From positions 40,410,012 to 40,474,011 of the forward strand of contig CM059971.1 in assembly GCA_030490835.1 (NCBI GenBank): a DNA stretch of 64,000 bases, given 5' to 3'. How positions within the stretch are numbered: position 1 is the first letter of the stretch; each line of letters starts with the position of its first letter. Made by a program: the position numbers and the translations under genes. The notes beneath the pieces are model-generated. The model was not told where the DNA came from, ran no database searches, and was given only the letters and a program-made list of their open reading frames with translations. Shown one piece after another: positions 1-9,628 of this stretch. The DNA is from Annona cherimola. Its lineage: Eukaryota; Streptophyta; Magnoliopsida; Magnoliales; Annonaceae.

Positions 1-304
1 GCCCCCTAGAGCTAGAATCTAGAAGAGAACGAAGACTCTAGTTGTATTCGCTGAATACAGAGTGGAACCCAAGTCACAAGGGAGTGTGAGCTTGGAAGAG
101 TGGAGTAGGGAAAGGTTGCCCGAACCACTATAAATCTTGTCTACTATTTTTCATTTTCGCTTTCATTATCTTATTGCTTTCTATTTGTTTCATTAAAGGG
201 GCTTAAACTAAACCGGGATAAAATATCTAATTAAAGTTTTAAATTTTTAAATACCCAATTCACCCCTCCCCTCTTGGGAAATTGCCATTAACTCGGGACC
301 AACA
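1..304 (+). repeat. copia-1 5' LTR, 3'-terminal part
   Basis: This aligns with the terminal part of the 3' LTR (about 9045-9347), sharing the CTAGAGCTAGAATCTAGAAG block, the TGGAACCCAAGTCA block and the U5 end CACCCCTCCCCTCTTGGG. It ends in ACCAACA, the expected ...CA terminus, directly before the primer-binding site. The U3 and promoter parts are outside the window. Confidence 0.9.
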
Positions 305-306
305 AG

Positions 307-318
307 GGGTATCAGAGC
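307..318 (+). other. copia-1 primer-binding site (tRNA-iMet)
   Basis: The 12-mer GGGTATCAGAGC matches the complement of the plant initiator tRNA-Met 3' end (TGGTATCAGAGC) at 11 of 12 positions. It begins two bases after the LTR end. This is where minus-strand DNA synthesis would be primed. Confidence 0.85.
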
Positions 319-353
319 AGGTCTTTGAGTTTTACCAAAGAGATCTTTTTGAT

Positions 354-2179
354 ATGGCATCCCAGTCCACTTCCGTTCCCACATTTGCCGAAGGCCAATC
401 CTTTACTAGGCCACCATTGTTTGATGGGAACAATTTTGGATATTGGAAGCTATATATGAAACAACTCATCATGGCTACAGATATGGACTCTTGGATTGCA
501 ATCCAAGATGGTGTGACTTTGCCTATTGATGAAAGATTTTCCAAATGGACCGATGAGGAAGTGAAAATTATAGAGAGCAATGCCAAGGCTATGAATTCAT
601 TATTTTGTGCTCTTACGGCTTCCGAATATGATAGAGTATCCTCTTGTTTAACTACCAAAGAGATATGGGATAAACTAACATTTATCTATGAAGAAACTTC
701 TCAAGTCCAAGGGACAAGGAGAAATATTTTGATTGGAGAATTGGAAAACTTTAGAATTTTAGAAACAGAAAATATTTCTGAAATATTTGCTAGATTTTCC
801 AAGATTACTAACGCCTTGAAAGGACTAGGAAAAGCAATTTCTGAATCTGAGCAGGTCATGAAGATTCTGAGGGCACTACCCGAATTATGGACTCCAAAAA
901 TCACGACAATAGAAGAAGCCAAAGACCTAAACACGTTGAAATTGGAAGATCTTATTAGCTCGCTGATGTCACATGAGGTAATCAAGAAAAGAAATGAGGA
1001 TCACCACAAAGGCAAAAGAGCCATCGCCTTGAAAGCTGCACAAGACTCGGATGACACCACCTCATCATCTCAAAACGACGATGAAATTTCCTTACTTACA
1101 AAATGGTTCAGAAAATTTGTAAGGAAAGGTAGAAATTTCAGAAACTTTAAAGAAAAAAATTCTAAAGAGAAAAAGAAAGAATCAACAAAATGTTACTGGT
1201 GTGGTAGTTCGGGGCACATGCAAGCCTGATGCCCAACTCCCAAAGAAAATAAAGCAAAGGAGCAAAAACAAGATCGAGGCGACAACAAAAAATTTCAAAG
1301 AAACAAAGGAAGAGGCATGTACGTAAATGAAGAGGAATCTACAACATGTAGCTCTTCAAGTGAAGAATGTGAAGCAGATTGTGCAAGAATTTGTTGCATA
1401 GCAAATTCCGACATATGTTTTGCAGCCACGGAAATCTTGGAGGATCAAGCTACTTCAACGAACTGTACAAGTAGTCAAGAGGTAACCTCCAAACAAAAAT
1501 CTTTTTCAAAATTTTCTTCTACAAATGAATGCCTCAAATGTGCTGAATTGGAAGAACTTCAACAAGCCTATGATTCATTATTTAAGGAAATAAAGAAATT
1601 AGAAAACAAGTTTACAATAAAGAAAAGACAATGTGATGCAGTAATAATTGTGAATGGTAAACTTGCTGAAAAGATAGATAAATTAAAAAGTGAAAAGAAT
1701 ACCTTGGAAGTTGAGTTAGAGAAACTCAAAAAGGAAAATGAGTCATTAAATGAATCGCTTGTCAAGTTTTCTAATCCAGGAGAAAATGTGAAAATATTCT
1801 TAAAAATGACAACCCAAACTTGCAAGAAAGGACTTGGGTATAATACATTTGAGCAAGAGAAATCTAATGCTCCGGAAAACAACGCCAAACCCATTTATAC
1901 TAAACCTAAGATAAATCAAGTAGTTTGGACCAAAAGACCAACCGAGGAACAAATTACCAAATGGCTTCCTATTTCTAGACTTCCGAGAGCTTGTAATTTT
2001 TGCAACAAATTAGGACACAAGGTTTATCAATGCAAATTGAGAAAATTGCAAAACCTTGGTGCAAAATTGGTTTGGATGCCGAAAAGCATTGGATTTATGG
2101 CTTCAAAGGTAGACCAACATAGACTCTAAAGGATAACTAACCCAAATGGACCCATAAAATGGGTACCAAAAGGATGAGC
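354..2179 (+). pseudogene. gag: copia-1 gag (decayed)
   Basis: This encodes the nucleocapsid/capsid protein of a copia element. The ATG at 354 is chosen because the start MASQSTSVP and the following FAEGQSF are shared with the gag genes of copia-2 and copia-3. Order: UBN2-type copia gag domain (about residues 15-220), CCHC zinc knuckle beginning CYWCGSSGHMQA, a long Lys/Glu-rich coiled coil (about residues 400-480), and a second CCHC knuckle near the C-terminus (CNFCNKLGHKVYQC). One reading frame runs through the whole interval but has an in-frame TGA at 1227-1229, inside the first knuckle, and a TAA at 2127-2129. The natural stop is probably the TGA near 2179. The pol frame lies +1 relative to gag across a short linker (see findings). 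Confidence 0.88.
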
Positions 2180-2202
2180 TCCACTTGACTTAATTTTTGC
2201 AG

Positions 2203-5191
2203 GTTTGTCTTAAAGCTAAGGCCAATAACATATGGTTTATGGATAGTGGTTGCTCAAGACATATGACAAGAGAAAAAGGACTGTTCCATAAGATCAACCC
2301 ATGCAACGAAGGAACAGTAGCTTTCGAAAATAATGAAAAAGGTAAAGGAAATGTTTATGGTATTTCAAATGCATGTATTGAAGATGTACTATTTGTTGAA
2401 GGACTCAAACACAACCTAATGAGTATTAGTCAATTATGTGATAAAGGATATAAAGTTGTATTTGAATCCTTTATATGTAATGTTTTTGATGATGAACACA
2501 TAGTATTTAGTGGCAAAAGACATGGAAATGTATATTTGGTTTGCCTTGATGAACTAGAAGGGAAATGTCTAATAGTCATAGAAAATGATCCATGGATATG
2601 GCATACAAGGCTTGGACATATAAATATGTCAAATATTAAAACATTGTGGAAAAAGAATCTAGTACAAGAGTTACCAAAGCTCAAATATGACAAGGATAAG
2701 ATTTGTAAAGCTTGTCAACTATCTAAACAACCCAAAATGCCATTTTCCACCAAAAATGAAATTTCAACAACTAGACCACTTGAGTTGTTACATATGGATC
2801 TTTATGGGCCATCAGACATTTTAACTCTTGGTGGGAAAAAGTACGTGTATGTAATTATTGATGATTTTTCAAGATTTACTTGGATTATACTCTTAGCTAG
2901 CAAAGATGAAGCATTTTCTATGTTTGTCACGTTTTCAAATTTGGTGCAAAATGAAAAATAAAGTTCAATCATTTCCATTAGAAGTGATCATGGTGGTGAA
3001 TTTGAAAATAATCGATTCATAGAATTTTGCAATGAAAAAGGAATTCACCATACATTTTTTGCACCAAGAACTCCTCAACAAAATGGAGTTGTTGAAAGGA
3101 AAAACCAGACAATACAAGAAATGGCTAGAACCATGCTAAATGAGAGTAAATTGTCCAAAAGATTTTGGGGTGAAGCTGTAAGTACAGCTTGTCATGTATT
3201 AAACCGAGTTACCATTAGAGCAATATTGAAAAAGACCCCATATGAACTTTGGAAAGGCAGAAAACCAAACATATCATATTTCCATACTTTTGGATGTACT
3301 TGTTATGTGTTAAATAATGGAAAAATAAATTTGGGAAAATTAGATGCCAAAAGTGATGAAGCTATTTTCTTAGGTTATTCATCAAATAGCAAATCATATA
3401 GGATTTTTAACAAAAGAAATCAAATAGTAGAAGAATCAATACATGTTGTTTTTGATGAATTTAACCAAACTCCAAGAAAGGAGGATGAACTAAGTGATGC
3501 AGATGATACAAAAGCAAAACAACAAGAACAACAAAAGGAAACCGAGCTCAAGCCAAAAAATCCCATGGAGGAAGAGGTAAGTGAAGGTAATGACTCCTAC
3601 AAACCTCCAATTGATTTGAAATTCAAAAATGCTCATCCAATTGAGCAAGTCATTGGAAATATTTATGAAGGAGTAAAAACTAGGAGATCAAAACAAAATA
3701 TTTGTGGACAATATGCATTTGTGTTAAAAATTGAACCAACCACTATTGAACAAGCTCTTAATAATGAAAACGGGTTATTGCAATGCAAGAAGAGCTAAAT
3801 CAATTTGAAAGAAATAATGTATGGCATTTAGTTCCTAGACCAAATGATTATACCATTATTGGTACCAAATGGGTATTTAGGAACAAATTGGACGAAAGCG
3901 GACTTGTAATAAGAAACAAAGCTAGACTAGTAGCCAAAGGGTATTCTCAGGAAGAAGGGATTGATTTTGAAGAATCATATGCACCTGTGGCTAGATTAGA
4001 AGCCATACACATTTTACTAGCATTTGCTTCTCACATGAATTTCAAATTGTTTCAAATGGATGTCAAAAGCGCATTTTTGAATGGGTACTTGAATGAAGAA
4101 GTATATGTTGAACAACCCCCTGGATTTGAAGAAAAGGATCAATCAAAATATGTTTATAAGCTGACCAAAGCATTATATGGACTAAAACAAGCCCCACGAG
4201 CTTGGTATGAAAGGTTAAATAGATTTTTGATTTATCATGAATTTCAAAGAGGAAAAGTTGATACTACTTTATTCATCAAGTATAAAAGTAAAAATATTTT
4301 GATTGTGCAAATTTATGTAGATGATATAATATTTGGTGCTACTGATGAAACTCTATGCCAATAATTTTCTAAGATTACGCAGAGCGAATTTGAAATGAGC
4401 ATGATGGGAGAATTAAATTTCTTCCTTGGACTGCAAATCAAGCAACAAGGCGAAGGAATATTCATAAATCAGTCCAAGTACATCAAAGAAATGCTAAAGA
4501 AATTTGGAATGCAAACTAGCAAAGGAGCAAATACTCCAATGAGTTCAACAATCAAGATCGAAACGGATGAAAACGGTAAATGTATCGATCAAAAGCTTTA
4601 TAGAAGTATGATAGGATCATTGTTGTATTTAACTGCTTCTAGACCAGATATTCTTTTCAGTGTTTGTATGTGTTCTAGATTCCAAGCATGTCCTAAAGAA
4701 TCACATCTATTGTCTGTAAAAAGAATTTTTAAATATTTGATAAATACCACTAATCTTGGACTCTGGTATCCAAAGGGGACAACGCCTGATTTAATTAGTT
4801 ACTCGGATGCGGATTTTGCCAGTTACAAAGTAGATAGAAAGAGTACTAGTGGAACTTGTCAATTTCTTGGAAATATGTTGGTTTTATGGTATTTAAGAAA
4901 ACAAACTAGTGTTGCTTTATTTACGGCAGAAGCAGAATATATAGCCACCGGGAGTTGTTGTGCCCAACTACTTTGGATGAAACAACAATTGAAAGACTAT
5001 GGAATTGATTATTATAACATTCCAATTAAATGTGATAATATAAGTGCAATTTGTTTAACTAAAAATCCAGTATTGCATTCAAGAAATATGTGAAAACTGA
5101 GGATCAAATTGCTGATATATTCACCAAACCTTTAGCAAAGGAATCGTTTTACAAAATTAAAAATGATATGAGGATGATTGAGTTAACTTAG
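2203..5191 (+). pseudogene. pol: copia-1 pol (PR-INT-RT-RH, decayed)
   Basis: This is a copia polyprotein. The protease motif WFMDSGCSRHMT (about 2233-2268) keeps the DSG active site. Integrase follows, with an HHCC zinc finger (HTRLGHINMSN...CKACQ), DDE residues in MDLYG, RSDHGGEF and VVERKN, and the GKK..VIIDDFSRF stretch. RT has [12 protein letters not shown] and catalytic YVDDI (about 4313-4330). RNase H has SDADFA and TAEAEYIA. Breaks: TAA at 2959-2961; loss of one base near 3771 that shifts the frame; TAA at 4362-4364; and an in-frame-disrupting deletion just after LHSR (about 5088) that removes the TKHIDVRHHF segment kept in copia-2. The end near 5191 corresponds to the copia-2 pol terminus. 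Confidence 0.9.
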
Positions 5192-5228
5192 GAATAGTTA
5201 GATGAAAAATAGACTTAGAAAAATTCAA

Positions 5229-5323
5229 GTCGATAAGGCAAGTCGACTCCACTGAAGTCGACTTGGGCATAGTGAAGTCGAATCCACTCGGATGAAGTCG
5301 ACTTCGCCTAGGGCAAAGTCGAC
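5229..5323 (+). repeat. internal GTCGAC array of copia-1
   Basis: There are six GTCGA-core sites, four of them the full palindrome GTCGAC, at 5229, 5242, 5257, 5277, 5297 and 5318. Most sit in the context AAGTCGACTYC. The same motif fills the U3 region of the LTR, but this copy lies between pol and the extra ORF. The corresponding array of copia-2 is at 50702-50813. No coding function is visible. A role as an internal promoter or enhancer is inferred from position. Confidence 0.75.
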
Positions 5324-5330
5324 TCCGCGC

Positions 5331-5663
5331 GCGCAACCGTTGGACTTCCGGCCTTCTCCTTCTTCTTTCTTTTTTTCTCTCATTTTCTCTCATTTTTTCG
5401 ACGCCGACAGCCTTCTCTCCCTCATTTTCTCCTTCCATCTCGTTTTCTTCTCTCCGACATTTCTTCGACTTTCCTTTCTTCTCCGGCTCTTTCTCTCTCT
5501 CTCTCTCTCGGATTCCCTTTCACAACTCTCTCTCTCTCGGATTCCCTTTCACAACTCTCTCTCTCTCTCTCAATCCATCTATCCCTCTCTGTTCTCTCCA
5601 TTGATCTCTCCATTCCTCTGTCAAGCCCTATTTGAAAATCTCATTTCCCAAAATCCATCTCAA
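5331..5663 (+). promoter_or_regulatory. Pyrimidine-rich leader before the extra ORF
   Basis: About 330 bases are very rich in C and T, including CT runs at about 5490-5512 and 5530-5572 and a duplicated block ending GGATTCCCTTTCACAA. It lies between the GTCGAC array and the first ATG of the extra ORF. Copia-2 has an equivalent leader on its coding strand. No TATA box is seen. Plant core promoters often contain such Y-patch sequence, so this could be a TATA-less promoter with its 5' UTR, but that is inference. Long open frames here are low-complexity artefacts. Confidence 0.45.
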
Positions 5664-7284
5664 ATGGCTCCTAAATCCTGACTGCCAAAACTAGTTGTGT
5701 CGAAGCCATCACTAAGGCCCATACCCAGACAAACAGACTCCCAAACTGAGGAGGACATTCCCAGGAGATAACGGACTCCTCCGAAACGAACTCGGGAGGA
5801 ACCGTCAACTTCCACAAGTCGACGGGTTTGGTTCCAGACTGCTACTCCATCTACAATAGGAGCTCAAGGATCCGAAAATCAAACTAGAAGTACTGATACA
5901 GGAGATAGGAGAAGAGGGACTCCTGCTACCAAAGGTCAAGTCTTGAAGATGCCTACGACATATTTCAAGACTGAATTGCAGCACAGCAGATTCTACAAAT
6001 CGTTCTATGAACGGAAGGTATTCATTCCAAAATTTATAGACTTCAAGTTCTTGAGAGATTATGAATTTGGAATTGAAGAATTGTTAGATTTCCAAGGTTG
6101 GACTAGTTTGTTGAAAGCAGACGACAGAGTATATCCCGACCTGACTAGGATATTCTACTACTTATGGGATGATAACTCCTTTAACACATATGCGAAAGGA
6201 GTGGAAATGTTCTTAGGAACTATGGGAAACAGCAAGTCTAGGAAATGCATTGATGAAAGTAGGAAGAATCCTACATGTACCGTACGAAGAAGGGCAGCTT
6301 CTTGAGGATCTAACCCTGGATCAGATGTATAATCAACTAACATAGAGCAACAAGTATCATCCAGGAGTTAAATTCCTGCACTACATGGACCTATCCCCAA
6401 GGCTAAGGGTCCTTAGGCTACTCATCGCCCACTACATCTATCCAAAGGGTGGTGGAAGAAACTAGCTGAACCCGCAGGAGGCGGGAATTCTTTGGAAAGT
6501 CGCGAATAAAGTCAAGGTCAGCATACTGCGACTATTTCTAGAAGCACTAGCCTCGAGGAAGGACAACCCACAAGGGGTTCTTCCATATGGAACATGGATC
6601 ACAAGGATCCTGGAATTCTATGGGGTTGACATCAATGGTGAACCGTTTGAAGTTCTGAAATCGACGAATGCCATCAACAAAGCCCTGCTCCAACGCATGA
6701 ACATCAATGTGGAGCAATTTAGAGCAGAGCAAATACAAGAAAGAATGGGCAGACCAGCTCAAGAGGAAGTTGAGTATGCACAGGCTTAGGGGGAGCAGCC
6801 CCCGCCACCAGAGGATGAGCAACCTGCTCCACAAGCAGATGCTCCCGAAGAGCCAGCCTCACCCATGTCACACGGCTCCTGCTCACCTCACGGTTCACGG
6901 ATTCCTGATCTTGCACCACATCCCCCTTCATGGGACACTTCGGTGAACGGTATTCGAATTCACCTTGAGCAGTTAGAGGACCGACTAACTAGCCAAATTG
7001 CCGGGGTCCAAAATGCGATAACAGATATGCATTCACGCCAAGATTGTATAGATCGGGAGCTTCGAACCATTCGCTATCACCTAGCATCCGAGCATCATCG
7101 AAATCAGCCCATACTTGAACTGGATCCATTTGATACCGGATCAGTTCACAGGGATCCTACCCCAACACCCGTTTTATCATTTTACTCCTCAGCCCATGTT
7201 CGACCTATCCGACCAATTTCCTATCCTATATCTGCAATTCAATTCACCAAATCTCTGCGAGTCGACCCCTATTTGATCGGTTGA
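5664..7284 (+). pseudogene. copia-1 extra ORF after pol (decayed)
   Basis: This is the additional ORF typical of SIRE elements (historically called env-like), homologous to the 486-codon frame of copia-2. The ATG at 5664 opens MAPKS and is followed at once by TGA. Recognisable blocks are MPTTYFKTELQHSRFYKSFYERKV, LLDFQGWTSLL and VYPDLTRIFYYLW (5949-6290). They resemble the 'putative plant transposon protein' domain (Transposase_32-like) found in many plant retroelement ORFs. Next come a Pro/Glu-rich linker and a C-terminal segment with MHSRQDCIDRELRTIRYHLASEH (about 7028-7100), which looks helical. Several stops and frameshifts break it. No signal peptide or convincing membrane segment is visible, so an envelope role is not supported. 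Confidence 0.65.
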
Positions 7285-7646
7285 CAAAAAAGGGGGAGAA
7301 GTTTGAGAGTTTTGAGTTTAGATTTTTAAGATTTTGGGTGGGTAGCTTGTATATAGGTTTCATTTGCATTTGAAATTTGTATGAAACTTTTTGCTCATAT
7401 ATGAAAAGGTTGCTTATGAAAAAGTTTGTTTGTGTTCTGATTACTTTTTGCAAAGTTTATTATCACTTGAATTATGCTCTGATTACAAATGCTCTATGCT
7501 CTGATTTATTATGTTTGCTCTAATCATTAATGTTCTTTTTTTTTTCAAAAAGTAAAATGACTTATGATTATCCTAAAAATGTCAAAACAGGATATTGGAA
7601 GGCATAAACTCAAATTGGTTTTGTCAATCATAAAAAAGGAGGAGAT
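7285..7646 (+). other. copia-1 3' non-coding region and polypurine tract
   Basis: This is AT-rich and non-coding. It contains a PPT-like AAAAAAGGGGGAGAAG at about 7287-7302 and the terminal tract AAAAAAGGAGGAGA at 7632-7645. The second lies directly before the 3' LTR and would prime plus-strand synthesis. No other gene is seen. Confidence 0.75.
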
Positions 7647-9347
7647 TATTGGAAACAATTAATGAAAAATATCCAAACATGTGTTTTGATGATTAAACAA
7701 CACAATTTGAGTAAATATTAGCTACTAATCTGTTTATACAATGTTTAAGGATATAAAATTAAGGTATGCAAAGAATAACAGATCAAGTTGATCTCCAAGT
7801 CGACTCAGACATTGACTTAGGCGAAGTCGATTCCGAAGTCGACTCTAGCAGCGACTTCAAATGACAATTCTTGGACAGCGTTGAAATTGAGGACTTGGAC
7901 ATACTGAAGTCGCAGATGAAGTCGACTCCACTTCCAACTTGGGTGAAGTCGACTCCAGTATCGACTTCAAGCAACAATTTCCTTCCAGCGTTGAAATTGG
8001 GTAGCAAAACTTCTGAAGTCGCAACCGAAGTCGACTCCACATGCGACTTGGGTGAAGTCGCAGGCAAAGTCGACTTCAGCATCAACTTCAACTTGGCAGG
8101 ACAAAATTTCAAGATCAAGTCGAAGGACAAGCTGACTTCAAGATAAACTTGAATCAAACTTAATATATGAAGACCAATTCAAGTTTCAAGCAAGCAAGGT
8201 ACATGAATTCGATCATCCCAAACCAAAGTTGGAATTGCTCATACAAGATTTAAGTTCGACAAGTTCTCCAAGCTTAAAGAAAAAGGATTTTGTACAAGTA
8301 AGCTCAAAGAAATTGAAAAATAAGACAAGAAGAAGAAGTTAAGCAAGCAAGAGACACTTCAACAAAGTTGGCAAATGAAAGAAGCCAAGTCGCACCCAAA
8401 GTCGACTCCAAGATCAACTTGAAACCAAGTCTCAGACCAAGTCGACCCAGAGGACAGACTTGGAAACTGAAGAACAGCTGAAGTCGCACACGAAGTCAAC
8501 TCCAGCATGCAACTTGGGTGAAGCGCACATGAAGTCGACTCCACCTGCGACTTGGAGGCGTAACGTTCAAATTTTTGAACGTTGGAACATTTATTACGCG
8601 CCAACCAACTCTATTACGTTCAAAATTCTCCCTCCTCTATATATAGACACTCAAGCAAACGTGGAAATATACAAGATAGAGCTAAAAAAGAGGAAAGAAG
8701 TGCTACTAAGAGTTTCAATCTACTTTTCTCTACAATTGAGTGATCTATACGCTTTAAAAGGAAGAATAAGCTTCAAAGTTGCTGTTTGCTTCAACGCAAT
8801 ACGATTCGTTGCTTCTACAGATTCTTCCTCGAGCTAAAACTTGCTACACAAATCTGTAAAGATAGATTTCTTCTATTTCATCTTGTTATTTGATTTTGGT
8901 GCTTGGTTTGAGTTCAGTATTTCAAACCAAGATATAGCAAGTAGGGTTGTGATTGGAGTGTAACTCATCACCTAATTGTGTTGCTTGTTATACCGCCCCC
9001 TAGAGCTAGAATCTAGAAGAGAGAGGAGGCTCTGGTTGTATATGCTCCCTAGAGCTATAATCTAGAAGAGAGCGGAGACTCTAGTTGTATTCGCGGAATA
9101 CATAGTGGAACCCAAGTCAGAAGGGAGTGTGAGCTTGGAAGAGTGGAGTAGGGAAAGGTTGCCCGAACCACTATAAATCTTGTCTACTGTTTTTCATTTT
9201 CTCTTTCATTATCTTATTGCTTTCTATTTGTTTCATTAAAGGGGCTTAAACTAAACTGGGGTAAAATCTCTAATTAAAGTTTTAAAATTTTAAATACCTA
9301 ATTCACCCCTCCCCTCTTGGGTAATTGTCATTAACTCGGGACCAACA
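7647..9347 (+). repeat. copia-1 3' LTR
   Basis: The LTR is 1,701 bp. It begins TATTGGAAAC where copia-2 has TGTTGGAAAC, so the terminal TG has mutated, and ends ACCAACA. It contains the GTCGAC array, a TATA box and the U5 end shared with 1-304. An internal duplication near 8995-9085 repeats the CCCTAGAGCTAGAATCTAGAAGAGAG block. The bases after the LTR (AATGA) belong to the Athila target. Confidence 0.9.
7796..8646 (+). promoter_or_regulatory. copia-1 LTR promoter: GTCGAC array, palindrome and TATA box
   Basis: From 7796 to about 8560 the U3 holds many AAGTCGACT and AAGTCGCA/TGCGACTT motifs, often arranged as outer half-sites around a central GTCGAC. At 8562-8583 is a perfect inverted repeat with 10-bp arms AACGTTCAAA and a 2-bp centre. 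A TATA box (TATATATAG) lies at 8638-8646, about 55 bp downstream. The same order is seen in the LTRs of copia-2, copia-3 and copia-4. Confidence 0.7.
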
Positions 9348-9628
9348 AATGAGACCAAGTCACGAGGCAGGTGGATGGCGCCCAGGCGCCATCCTATGTG
9401 CCCTTGCCAGAACCCCAGCACAATCTAACAAACAAACAGCTTTCAGTAAGTTGGCGCCTAGGCGCCATCTAGGGGTGCCCAGGTGTCATCAACATATAGT
9501 AAAGTTCATAAGGGTTTTTGAAGCCACAAGTCACAATTGCTTCCAGGGAGTTGGGGCCTAGGCGCCAGTACATGATCACACAGGTGTTTCTGGAGAGGTT
9601 CCAAGTTACATAGCATCCAGGGAGTTGG
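9348..9628 (+). repeat. Athila-type LTR fragment (first piece)
   Basis: This resembles the Athila LTR at 45756, from the CAGATGGATGG block (about 46019) onward. It carries palindromes of the GGCGCCTAGGCGCC type near 9378, 9453 and 9550. It is bounded on the left by copia-1 and on the right by the Tekay-type element. The LTR continues at 25365. The LTR start must lie left of the window. Confidence 0.8.

Larger units (their letters stand above)
1..9347 (+). mobile_element. SIRE-type Ty1/copia element (copia-1), 5' end off window
   Basis: The order is 5' LTR tail, tRNA-Met PBS, gag, pol with PR-INT-RT-RH order, GTCGAC array, extra ORF, polypurine tract and a 1.7-kb 3' LTR. The domain order and the RT/RNase H wording (for example CPKESHLLSVKRIFKYL and KSTSGTCQFLG) are those of the SIRE/Maximus clade. 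The extra ORF after pol is also a SIRE trait. The first 304 bases match the last part of the 3' LTR, so most of the 5' LTR lies left of the window. The element sits inside an Athila LTR, whose sequence resumes at 9348. The TSD cannot be tested because the left flank is missing. Gag, pol and the extra ORF are all broken, so the copy is not autonomous. Confidence 0.92.

Noticed and set aside
5664..7284. Envelope glycoprotein
   Set aside because: Neither copy of the extra ORF shows a signal peptide, a cleavage site or a membrane anchor, so env-like is only a positional name.
7796..8560. GTCGAC repeats as a possible CRISPR array or satellite
   Set aside because: Repeats are short, imperfect palindromes confined to LTR U3 and one internal site, without unique spacers of constant length and without cas genes, in plant DNA.
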